From Apostichopus japonicus (lineage: Eukaryota > Echinodermata > Holothuroidea > Aspidochirotida > Stichopodidae): a DNA stretch of 64,000 bases. Under the pieces are notes generated by a model that made no database searches, was not told the origin of the DNA, and was given only the letters and a program-made list of their open reading frames with translations. A program made the position numbers and the translations under genes. This document shows, piece after piece, positions 36,300 to 48,210 of this stretch. The DNA lies in assembly GCF_037975245.1 (NCBI RefSeq), contig NC_092572.1, positions 32,027,989-32,091,988 on the forward strand. Direction: 5' to 3'. Positions within the stretch are counted from its first letter, which is position 1. Every line of letters begins with the position of its first letter.

Positions 36300-38822
36300 A
36301 CCATAACCTTATTAATATTCATAAGGTCAGCGCTACAAAAATTAGGCACACCTTCTTACTATACTACATCTACATAACAAGTATGACAAATATGCATCAC
36401 TCCATTGTTGAGTTATCACGGACTCAAGCAAGTGTCACAGACGCACACATACACGCACGCACCATCACCATCGCATATATTCATTTTGTCTTCGATAAGG
36501 AATCAAAACTTGGTATGCACTAAACTATGTGTATTTTGCAATTAATGGGTATTGTCATCATCACATACCCTAAAGCAAAGTTGGGATCCTTTCCAATCCA
36601 AAGTCAAACTAAGGAAGTAAAAACATAAGAAAAATGGAACATTTTGCTGTCAGTGTGCAACTATGACGTCACACCTGTTTGCTTTAAGTTCACTTTGGTA
36701 CAATCTGTTACAATCTCAGCTATCGATATCTCCAAAACGCAATGTAGGAATTGGAAACAAATTTTACCAGAAATGCTTAGTATGTGATATTCTTTAATAA
36801 GTGAAATGTAAATTTTCCTTTTCTCTTTTTTAAGATTATCGACTTTACAGTCTCTTATGAGTCAAAACAAAACCAACATTTCAAGAGACAGTTTTCAAAA
36901 TGCAGCAAAATTTAAAGTAAGCAAATGAAAAATATAAATATGATATCCATTAATAGCCCTAACAATAATAGGAACCTGTCTATCTCATTCATTTCTGTAG
37001 TAATGTTAAAATCCTATATCGACGATATGTCATCATACATGGAGAGATTGAACTAATTGCGCATGATCAAAGCATCCTTAACTTGATTGTTACTAATAAA
37101 TAGAAACTTTACTATGTTTCTTTGTCGGTGAACTATTTTGAGCGTTCATGTTATATTCTTCGTGCGCTGATGGAATCAGTTTATACATCAAATAGGTTAT
37201 GACGTAAAGTTAATAACAATAAACTTAATTATTAAGATGATGATTTGAAACGGACAGATTATAAATCAATAAAAAAAACATAAAGCAAAAATTAAAATAA
37301 TAATTAAAGAATACAATGAAAAGTATTGATCGATTAAGTTAAGTCTCAGTTACTTACAATACAGAATATGCATTTGTTATTTCAATCATATGATATGACG
37401 TCACAGTCATGTCATCTAATTGTCTTCAAGTTAAGAACGATAATACATTGTAACCGACAAACATGAAGAAATGCTGACTTAGGGAAAAATAAACATATCA
37501 CATATATTAATTAATATCACCTCTAAGTTCTTGTAGTTCATTTTAATAACACAATGGTATTGTAGATAACCAGTGAATGTCATTTAGTCTTTGCATTGAC
37601 ACAATTAAGGTGACTCTACTCTTGTTAGACATTACGTAACCGAAACGTCACAGTTTAAATCAAAATGTAGTAAAAGGATGAACAAAGATAAAGTGTAATC
37701 ATTCACTCCTTAGTTACCAAGTGTATGTGGATACATTATGTACAGATTTAAACCAAAGCATTCCCAACATGTCTGCGTAAAACTAGTATCGAAATATTAA
37801 CAGAATCAGGCTTGTAATTAATTTTCTGAGTAGTAAGGTGTTTGTCGGGGGGGGGGGGTTGGAAGGTGGAGATAGGTCTGGAATTGGGATGAATCATACC
37901 ATTACATAAAATTGGACCAATAAAGGATGTTATACCATGCACACGAGAAATGCGTGGAACAACCTTTTCTCTTTACTTCCGCAATTAACGAAGACTTTGT
38001 AACATATTGGGGTGTAAAATACTGTACATAACCATTTAATTCCCATTCTACAGATTAGCGTTTTGGTGGTGGTGCAAATGAATACAATAACATCTACTTG
38101 ATCACCAATGTGGTGGGTCAGTCATCTAACACCTCCGACACCCCCTGCCCCCCCGCCCGCCCCTCCACATACACACAGAGAGTAAGATAGGGATTGTGCT
38201 CTCTTTCTTCCCTCTCTCAATAGTTCACATCAAAGAGATAAATATTCTCCTATACTGATGACGTAGTAGGTGATGGATGACGTCATTAATAGTTTATTTG
38301 GCTCTTAGTCATTTGAATTTGGCTTGAAGAGCAAATAAATTAAGAGTTAGAAAAGAAAGTATTTGTGAGCAGTAATGTGGGTAATAAAACGTAAGATCTA
38401 CTTGTTGTACACTTTACAATAACATACTAAGTAGCCTGTATGATCATGTAAGATATCGAATCTTTGTTTGGAGTTCTGTGTAGTATTTGGAGTTATTTAC
38501 AGTTTACAACGTTAACTCAGTCTCTTGATAGGATGGAGAAAATGTACTAGACACCCCATCCCCTTCTTCGAAAAAAGAAACAAAACGCTTGCAATAAATT
38601 CAAATTATGCATATTATCTGAGGTTAAACCCGCCTAATAGGTGGGTAATATATCTTAATTAATAGTGGAAGAGTCTTTCATATTTACTCATTCTTTATAA
38701 CATGTAGGCTACTTCCCTGTCATCGTTTAGTTTTAAACTTCATAAAGCTGAATTCAAGAGAGAAAAATAGTAAATTTGTTAATTGTATCTTAAACTTACT
38801 TATCGGTGTGCACCATACTATA
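36300..38822. other. Intergenic, no gene recognised
   Basis: AT-rich sequence between the possible 3' end of NLR gene A and the tandem arrays. One G-run at about 37845 and C-rich sequence near 38130-38165 are the only compositional features. Confidence 0.5.
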
Positions 38823-38853
38823 TCAGTTGGTGGTGTAGATGAAGTCGCTGCCT
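38823..38853 (-). CDS. NLR gene A: possible terminal coding segment
   Basis: An acceptor with a pyrimidine-rich lead (ctatctatctcctattgag) precedes AGGCAGCGAC at 38853. Joined to the two leftover bases of the exon at 40484, it gives Arg and then GSDFIYTTN before TGA at 38823-38825. A neighbouring AG two bases later would give a different tail that also stops. A donor-like GTAAGT follows after the stop, which is awkward for a last exon. I include it as the nearest phase-compatible way to end the frame, not as a firm call. Confidence 0.2.
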
Positions 38854-38859
38854 CTCAAT

Positions 38860-40483
38860 AGGAGATAGATAGTGGACAGTGTACTCATAACAATCTTTAG
38901 CAGCATATTCATCAGATTTAGAAATGGTCACAGGGTAACATTTATCTCCCCATTACCCACCCATCTAGTCTCCCGAACGACAGCAATGTGACTAACAAAA
39001 CCTAACAAATTACATTTTAACACTTTAGCGCACAAAACTGAGTAGCTGAATATATAGCATATTAAAGTATGACTTTAAGCACAACATTAATGTTGTTATG
39101 TTGTAGACCACTGGCTTTCAATCTAGGCTGCTTTTACTATAACCTTTTGTTTAATTTTGAGACATGTTACTTTAAACAGCTGAGTTCATCAGTAAAGTTA
39201 ACTGGACTATATAACATAATACGGAGACAGTTATATCAGTTCATCAAATACAACACAACACTCAATGGGATGAGAAGACTTTTATGGCCTCAAATAACAT
39301 GTTAACATTGAAGTACACATTCGACATGGACAAATGTAGTTGAAAATCATCTAACTATGCTATGGTTTAAGAACGAAGTTACAAAACTTGATTTTGTTGA
39401 GCTATTCAAATGTATAAATCACATTTTAACATGAATATTTAGGCCTGTAGTAAGGGGCTGACGTCATCATCAATTTAGCATTAAAGGAGTATTCCAGACA
39501 TTTATCTTAACAAACCAGAAAAGTTGAAGAAATATTAACAACACTCCTTTTTTGGACAATATAACATTTAAAGACTGAAATTCCACCTAAAGTAATCCTT
39601 TAAATAAAATGTAACTTGAGCTTTCAAATTTCAAATTTCACTTCTTTATTGGATAAGTGTTTATTAATTTTATTGTACAACCTTATCTCTCTACAAGATA
39701 CATTTACAATGAATGTAAAAGTTACAGTCTTCACCAAGTCACCATTCCATTGTCTTGAGAATATAGGCATTTGATGAAGTCACAATCATACTAGAATAGT
39801 TGTATGTGTATTATACTGGAGCTCTATCTGGAACTGTTTGTACTATTTGGGAGATATTAACAGTTTACAACCTAATCTCTTTATTAGATCCTTTCTCACT
39901 GAAATTACTGCCATCAATTTGAGGATTGAGTTAATGACGTCACAGTCCTGCTGATGAACATGCATTTTGCATTGAGCTGTAATATAAAGATAATAAAATG
40001 ATAAATATTAGGTTATATTGTATCATAATCAACGGGTCTAACAACGTGTACTACTTATTAGTAAAATAATGGGGAAGTGATACCTATAAGCAACCTCCTA
40101 CTTCGGCAAAAGCGCCAGCAGTACCATGAGCCAACCAGTAATTAAACCAACCAGCTAAACAAAACACCTCGACACGGGACACAAGCCAACGAGGTTTCTG
40201 ATAATGGAAGGAACTTATCAATCATTTCCATACATTAATCAGGAATTTGCTTTGTGAAGGAAAAATATGATAAAAACCAATTATAGTTGAAGCAAATGAT
40301 ATTAGTGACCAGATAAAATTAGATAATCACAGATATAGGAATACAAATTCTGGTGTTCGATGGAGATAAATTTTAATATATTAAGATTTTACTACTAAAA
40401 CTAGCAGACAATCACTTAACAAATACAATGTTAAATTATAAGGTAGAGAGTAGTCAGCTGTATTGACTTACAGTTACTTGCAC
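38860..40483 (-). other. Putative last intron of NLR gene A
   Basis: AT-rich, with no other splice-bounded frame recognised. A 30-codon frame at about 38825-38914 (minus) starts with a hydrophobic leader-like stretch but is probably chance. Confidence 0.35.
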
Positions 40484-40536
40484 CTTTCCTGGTTGAATTT
40501 CGCCAAGCTCGACTGATAACTCCTCTCATTGAATCC
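40484..40536 (-). CDS. NLR gene A: small exon (53 nt)
   Basis: The acceptor is excellent (ccttttgtttag) and the donor is GTGCAAGT. In the frame carried from the exon at 43311 it reads GFNERSYQSSLAKFNQE and leaves two bases. The residues are polar with no recognised motif. Codon choice and the lack of stops fit a real exon, but the frame is short. It extends the C-terminal tail of the receptor beyond the LRR region. Confidence 0.45.
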
Positions 40537-43310
40537 CTAAACAAAAGGAAAAGTATAAGTAATGCATATGTATAAGATAATACAGAAACAAAGACAATAC
40601 AGTATAGTTAAATGTTGTAAATATTCATCATATGCATCCATGTTAAAAGTGTTATTTCAGATAAATCGATTCATGTCACATTAAACTTTGCATGTTTTCA
40701 AATATCTTGAAAATTGTTGTCCTGTTTATTATTATTAATTCTGTTTTTATTTTAGGACATTTAACGAGTTCGTCCTGCGAATATTTTAGTACTGAACATG
40801 ATATACACATGAAGGCTAAAGCCATGAAACCAAGGTCACTAATGCTGTGGTCGCTTTGATTTCAGGCTTGAAAGGACTGATTTGTGAAGGTTGGATTCTA
40901 TAGAAAATTTCTACTGTTTGCTTGAAATATTAAAAATAAGTATATAAGTAACAAAATTGAATAGTTTACGTCAACAATTATTGACTCGTAACTCAAGGAT
41001 CTCATCCTCTCCCAATCTATAACAGTGATTTCTGTGTTAAACAGTATTACTGTACAAAAATCAGTTAACTTATTTCCACACCTATCCTCTTCCCTGCCGG
41101 TAACCATCAAATGACATATTCAGGGGATTTCCCCTTGATACCACGATGACTCAATCAATGCAACCCAATGTACTATCACACATTGGTGAGATGCAGGGAA
41201 ATGTTCCGTCCTGTTTATAAGCTGATCCTGTCAAGCTGAGTAACCATTTTCAATTGAGCTACAGAGTTTATCATTCTCATCATTATGAAAGTTCGACAAT
41301 TCCTTCAAACATTAATTTAATCGTTACAGAAACATATCCAGGTCACTCATATCTCATTATGCGCTTTTGCAAAGAATTCAAAATGTAGGAGGCAAATCAA
41401 ACTGGACATTGACTCACGTGATTATGCATTACAAGATCAATAGTTGGTGAAGGGAGCAGCATTCTTAGGGTGTTAAAATGACCAGTGTACTCCATTCTGA
41501 AGGTAAACTGAGTTTGATCCATAAATGTGGTTATATATTCCCAGCTGGACCCATCCCTCACCCTTCTTCCTCTAGAACTTTGAAACAAACTTGATTAAAC
41601 TTAGTTTAAAGGTTAAGTACAATGTTGGGTAAGCCGTGTCATTATCTGACATTTATACTGTTGTTCCTTTAATAAGGAAATTTCATGACGTCACAATTCG
41701 TGACATATAACGGGATCGTTATTTTAGTTGGTTCTCTTGACCATTCAAGATCGTGTTCTGCTCTTATGTTTTGTTATGGCGGAACTTGTGTTATTTGTTA
41801 GCAACATTTGTTTTCAGTGGAGGAATATTAACAGTTTAGGCGTTAATTTTATATGCACATTATAGTGCGCAAGACAGAGTCTTGTTTGCTAGTGTTACCT
41901 TGTTCACGAAAACTATACAATTTAATTAACGATAAATCATTCAGTTTTTAGGTCTATGGTGATTTATAAACTAGTCCCAATAACACAGGTTAGAAATGAA
42001 CAGGGGGACGGGGTGGGGGGGGGCAGGTGGACTCAGACCAATGTTCAGTGGGTCTGAAGCGTTGCCCTGTTAATGTTCCAACGGTCAAGTGCCCGCTTAA
42101 TACCCATGGTCAGTGGTCTAGTTGGACCCGGAGGCATAGTGCCTACGAAGTCTAAACAACTCCTGATATCATGTTTTTTTAAAGTATTTTGAATGGCGTC
42201 CCGGGACCCCAATGCGAAAATATACACAACTATGGTTGAAAATCACTGTTCCTCTCAAAATTATTCGCGATCATAATACACTGCCATCCCATTCCCACAG
42301 CATCCGGGCATCTGTGGTTACCATAGTACCAATGTCTGGGAACCTGTTAGTTTGCAGCTACAAGGCATATAGTAACATCCAAAATAAGATTGTGAGCCAG
42401 ATTACTTTTCTAAAAGTTTCTTTCTAGATTGTTAGTTTCTCTGTACAGTATCAGTATAGCGATTCTAAATTAAAAAACGAAGGCAATACGGACGTTCAAA
42501 GGGAAATATTGCAGCTGTATATGAAAATATTGTTACATTTGTTAGCGGTTTAAAGACGTTTAATATGCGTCCATGGTAATGGTGGTGGAGGGAGGGGGGG
42601 ATGATATACATCTTCATCGAAGTTTGGATAACAAATTTTAGATTTAAATACTTTAGTCGGATGAATCCTTCCTCCCTCGGCCTTCAAACAATTGAACTAC
42701 AAGCCGCTATTTTTCTGCCTTTCAACAGAAATACTTCATCACGTCAACTCATCCATCTTCTGCATGGTGACTATACAACCAAATATTCGTTATTACCACT
42801 ACGCCCAAACAATCCTAGCTGTACGTGTAAGCTAACTAAACATTAATAGGGCCTCAGTCATTTAGATCATACATGCTATGAAAACAGCTCTTGTGTTAAT
42901 TCTAGAAATGGAAGACATAGTTCGATGCAAAAAAATATAAGAACATTGTTTGTTAGCTGGACTAGTCAGGTGTCTTTACATATAATGAAACAAATTTAAA
43001 TAAAAAGAAAGAAACAATAACCTTCTGATTTGGTGCTTGCGGAAGGAAGATTATTTAGGCCGCATCTAAACTTGTCAGTTAGAACAGTGCTATCATCATT
43101 ACGAGATATAAACTTGTAGCTGGCCTACCTAAATTCCCTGTTCCAGTTCGATACACGACAATTATAAATCTTTTCCCCCTGATGAGACACAAAGTATAAT
43201 ACTCTTTTGTCTTATTTCTTTGTTTCACATTACCGTAATTAATACCTCTTTGTCTGTTATTAACATTATCGTTACTAATTAACAGGAACATGAATCTATG
43301 TCTCTCTTAC

Positions 43311-43346
43311 CTTTTCTCCTGGTAGATTGCCCCTATTGTCACAGGC
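43311..43346 (-). CDS. NLR gene A: micro-exon (36 nt)
   Basis: A 12-codon exon between a strong acceptor (ttcctttcag) and a strong donor (GTAAGA). In phase 0 it reads ACDNRGNLPGEK. It lies only 145 nt from the preceding exon at 43492. Both flanking splice signals are among the best in the window, which is the main support, because 12 codons carry little coding evidence. Confidence 0.5.
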
Positions 43347-43491
43347 CTGAAAGGAAGAAAAATATAATATTCATGAGATTTTGAAAATGAATTTCAGGAA
43401 TATATAATATGGCGAAGCAAAAAATGTATAAGATAGAATGATATATCTTCACAGATATCGCAATAAACTATTCCTGGCAGGTAAACCATAC

Positions 43492-43551
43492 CTGTATTGA
43501 ACACACTAAAGTCAATGTAGGAGCCAGACTCGTCACTGTAAGATGCACGGA
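43492..43551 (-). CDS. NLR gene A: small exon (60 nt)
   Basis: Bounded by acceptor gttatttag and donor GTATGG, 20 codons in phase 0 reading SVHLTVTSLAPTLTLVCSIQ in the frame dictated by the upstream exons. A second frame is also open and looks coding (RASYSDESGSYIDF), but it would need a different upstream phase and stops at once in the next exon. I therefore prefer the first frame, with reservation. Four CRE-like repeats lie 60 nt upstream in the intron. Confidence 0.5.
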
Positions 43552-43610
43552 CTAAATAACAAGAATATAAACATTAGTTTTATAGGGAAGACATACTTAG
43601 TTTTAAACCC

Positions 43611-43695
43611 GTCATCAAACACTGAGTGACGTCATCAAACACCGAGTGACGTCATCAAACACTGAGTGACGTCATCAAACACTGAGTGACGTCAT
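43611..43695. repeat. 20-bp tandem repeat, each unit with TGACGTCA
   Basis: About four units of gacgtcatcaaacactgagt. The perfect palindrome TGACGTCA, the consensus cAMP-response element bound by CREB/ATF factors, occurs at 43627, 43647, 43667 and 43687. It lies in the intron of NLR gene A just upstream of the 60-nt exon. Confidence 0.95.
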
Positions 43696-45388
43696 AATGA
43701 TGAACTTCTCACTGAGATGAGCAGATGGATACAATGGACGACAGAGAAGATGACGAGAGTAGGGAAAGAGGGCAGTATTCAAAGATAGAAACTCAGAACA
43801 TCGTTGTTGGATCGACGTAATGCCCAAAATAAAGCAAAATATTGTTATGCCCACAAAGCAGCATATTGGTTACCCCCCCCCCCCCACCCGTCTTAGATGG
43901 AATATTTCTATCGTGTTATTGATCGTGTAGAGATATCCATGAAAGTTTTGGAAATGCAGTTGTATGATGAACTCATGAAATAAGAGACACAAAGGGGAGA
44001 ATTAAATATAGTCTGGTAGAGATCTGTTAACAATGAAAAAATAATGAAATGTAATAAACCCTGCACAGATGTTTTTCTCTCTAAAGTTAACCCGGTGTGT
44101 GTTTGTTTTTTGAAAGTTTTTACATGTGCAAATAATCAGTTTCGCAATAGTTGACTCTCTCTGTCCAACTTAGGCTGGGGAAATTTAGACCAGGAGGCGA
44201 CGGCCTGTAAGTTATGAATGACTATAGTCTGTGTATTTAACCGATACGCCCTGTGTGTCTATTAGACTAGTGTAGGGAGAAACCCGCATGAGCTCGTCAT
44301 TGCTTTGTCTCTATGTATTAGCTGGACTCAGACCTGGTTTGGGTTGCTCATATCTCTCTAGAACTCTGTTCAGACTCGAGACTACCATATACTCGAACCA
44401 AGTGGTTGTCGGACTCGGCTTGGAATCAGGAATAATTTGACTCAGCTACATCAGAGCGTTTATTATACTGTAACATACAAACGTATTGAATTGTTCTGGT
44501 GGAAAGAGTACTAAAAACAATAGGAACCATGTGAGGGTAGAAGGCCAGGATGTTGCATTTTCCTACTGTCAGCGCTTGAATATAATTATTAATTGTTTAG
44601 AACTCAACCATATTACCAGTTACTTTGAACACCCCACCTCTTCTCCCAATCTGGCCCAGGCTCCTTCAATAACCTATTTTATACACACATTATTAGTTAT
44701 TCAAAAGACGAAAGAAATAATGCAAATATTTTTAACCATTATTAATTCAGATTCACCCGCGTTGCCATTTTTGTATCATAATGCTGCTGCTTATTCATAG
44801 TACTGTACATACAGAGGGTGGTACAAAACGACGTTTCTTGAAAATGAAATAAAAACCTTAAATTTAACACCTTAAAGTTGACCTATAATGTAGTCATCTC
44901 AACTTTAATTTTCCAAATAAGTAAAAAACTAGTTGATGAAATCTACCTTAAAAATACACTTGTTTCTTTGTTTCAAGTTAAAAACATATCTGCCGTTTCA
45001 TATGCTGTACACACACATTCATATCAGTCACTTATATATACATTAAACTAAAAAATAATGAAATATAATCAATATGGATCCCTCATTACAACTGAAACTA
45101 TGAGAACCGGTTAAATTTACTGACTGTATTTGTATTACTGCGTACAGTGACGTCACAACGTAAAGATCCTAGAGATGAAAAGTATGCATCGATATTTTCA
45201 CCAATAAATCTTTTTTTGACTGAGACGGTGTGAAAGAGAGACATTGCAAGCCCGATTGATTCATTTTGTTTTAATAAGGATTTATCTGTCTGAATATTCT
45301 CTACTTTAAAATTGAGAATTGTAAAATTGATTCACAAGGCAATTACTTCTATAAGGAGAGCACATAGGGGTCTACATGCGGAGAAAGT

Positions 45389-45840
45389 GTACCATACCTC
45401 ATGTTATTTGTACCATACCTCATGTTAATTGTACCGTACCTCATGTTATTTGTACCATATCTCATTTTATTTGTACCGTACCTCATGTTATTTGTACCAT
45501 ACCTCATGTTATTTGTACCATACCTCATATTATTTGTAACATACCTCATGTTATTTGTACCATACCTCATATTATTTGTAACATACCTCATGTTATTTGT
45601 ACCATACCTCATATTATTTGTAACATACCTCATGTTATTTGTACCGTACCTCATGTTATGTGTAACATACCTCATGCTATTTGTACCATACCTCATGTTA
45701 TTTGTACCGTACCTCATGTTATTTGTACCATACCTCGTGTTATTTGTACCATACCTCATGTTATTTGTACCGTACCTTATGTAATTTGTAACATACCTCA
45801 TGTTATTTGTACCATACCTCATGTTATTTGCACTATACCT
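45389..45840. repeat. 21-bp tandem repeat, about 21 copies
   Basis: Units read accatacctcatgttatttgt with accgta and aacata variants. Because 21 is a multiple of three and the unit lacks stops in several frames, long ORFs arise on both strands: plus 45376-45927 (183 codons) and 45401-45784, minus 45349-45873 (174 codons). All are periodic heptapeptides. It lies in a large intron of NLR gene A, and nothing supports translation. Confidence 0.95.
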
Positions 45841-45929
45841 AGTCACAAGGGTTACTTGTATTGTACGATACAAATATCCTGGACAAATAACTCCTCGTCG
45901 TTGACAAATGTACGTTTTTTTAAATAATT

Positions 45930-48202
45930 ATCGTTACTTCAGTATAGAAACCTAGCCACTCCCCCCCCCCCACCCCTCCATTAGAATATTTAAGGAAGTT
46001 GTTTGCATGTTTGATATGTTCATTTATTAATAACAAATCAAACCAGAGAAAGATTACGATAATTAGGCAATACATGGCATTTTATGACAGATTGTGTTTA
46101 ATTGGGTTCAAATTTACTGTATTAGAATAATGTCCTACAGTGCCCCGTGTGATTGCATTAATTACCACTTCATTAATGCGCACATATCTGTCTAAACATT
46201 TACGATTATATAAGAGAGATTGAAAAAATAAAAGCTTAGGATCATGATAAAATAGTGATGAAACTTCGTAATATTCTCGAAGGGATTTTCTAACGAATAT
46301 TATGAGATTGACAGGTAGTAGACACTTGACAACATGTAACACTGCGCCCATTTCAAGAGTGTCGGCAAAATGAAGATCATATCTTAGATTAACGCTCTGT
46401 CCTTCTGTGACTTATATTACATACTAATGTATCATAGCTCTCTATTCTGTCAGTTTGAAACAAATGCATTAAAAAAAATCAACTGAATATTTATGGCAAT
46501 ATCTTAAAGTTAGAATATCAACTAGTTGAGTCTCTATAGCTATTCATACTGTAGCACTTTCATACATGTAAACAAACATGTCTTTGTCCGTAGCGACTGC
46601 AATGGAATACCTATAACAATATACTATATGACTATGTGCTATGTCTGTTATACCAGACCATCTGTAAATCAGCTTAGTCTGTATTTCAGACAAATCCCTC
46701 TTATGACATCGTCAAAAGTGATATGTCAGTGATAGCATTACTTATACCATTTTGATCTCGAGGGAAAATTGGATCATCGTTAACGGTGTATCAGAAAGAT
46801 AAAATCAGATCATAAAATTCTCAAAATTATTATCTGTAATATTTACAGATCTTCCGTTAACTAATTCTTCCTTTAAGCGTCTTGATTGGACAATTCCTAT
46901 TGTATTGAGTATACATGATTTATTCATATGGAACACGCACTGCATCCAGCACTTAATGGTATTTTAGTTAAAGCCAATAGAAATTAGTACAATCCTAATA
47001 TCTTGCCAATGAATGGAATAAAGCCATTCCGAATTATTTGCTTTGCTTTTCTGTTAAGTTTATTCAATCAGAATCACTTTTTTTCAGAAACACAAGTTTT
47101 CAAGTATTATTAACCTTTTACTTTCTTATCTTTACGTTTATATTAATGTACATATTTTTGTATTTCTTAGTCTTTGGTTCCCTTGTTTAAATATTTTATA
47201 TTTGTACTGGTGATAACGGAAATGAAATGAACAATATATTCGGCTTTTCTAATAGATTCTGTGGTTAGATATTTTTTTACGGAAGCTCTAAATGTACATG
47301 TTATTTATACAACGATATAGCAATATTATACTAAGAATTAATAAACACTAGGCGATTAGGATTAAAGCAACTTCAGCCCAAAGTCTTACATGTATAAGAA
47401 GGTGAAGCTACTTATGAAATATGTACAGGTAATAGGTTTGATTTAAGTTCCGATGCTGGTTTCCCATGAGTTCAATCATCTCTCCAATTTATAATTATTC
47501 ATGAAACAGATGAAAGCTTTTGAGCGCTATTTAATGACGATTAAGTTGATACTGTAAACGAAACCAGCTACATTAATGCTACATTCGTTAAGTAAGTCTT
47601 GTCATCCAACCATTGCTGTACACGGATCATCCAGCTTCTCCAAAGGAGAATCTACTGCACATTTAAGATCTTTTAACAAAAAGCAGAAGCAATATACGGC
47701 ACGGGCTTAGTATATATATATCCGTGACACAGTATCTTGAAGAATAAAAAAAAAACGGATTCATGTGCATTATCTTCCGTTAAAAGAATGAGAAGGACTT
47801 GAAAACGTTATGTTACTTCGGTCCACCAGGGAAGATTAAAGTAAGTTTTGTAACAACAAATATCTATGGCACTAAATATTTGGGACACAAAATTATCTAA
47901 ATCTGGTTAAAAGACAAATAATTCTCTGATTAGGAGCAGTCACGTGATTTTTCTAGATATCTTAGTTGCAGGGTATCCAATAATTCTGCAAGTATTGCAC
48001 GGTTTGGTCAAAGTTACAACCAATGACGTACTAGGCAGCTTTATTTAATGGAAGATCAACTTCTCCTAACACCAGAGAAAACGAACAATTGAACATAACC
48101 AGTGTAAACCGGGGAGCTATACAAATACAAATATGCAAGAGCAGCCACAGTAAGCTACAGGGTCGGCTAAATGGGCTGTTTATACGACAACTGTATGTAT
48201 GT
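45930..48202 (-). other. Intron of NLR gene A, nothing recognised
   Basis: AT-rich sequence with a C-run near 45961 and only short chance ORFs. Confidence 0.5.
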
Positions 48203-48210
48203 GCTATGGT

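Noticed and set aside
43494-43549. Alternative frame of the 60-nt exon with tyrosine motifs, read as a receptor cytoplasmic tail
   Set aside because: It needs an upstream phase that the LRR-linked exons do not provide and hits a stop two codons into the next exon. It is kept only as a caution in the exon entry.
45349-45927. Two long ORFs of 174-183 codons on opposite strands
   Set aside because: Both are pure products of the 21-bp tandem repeat.
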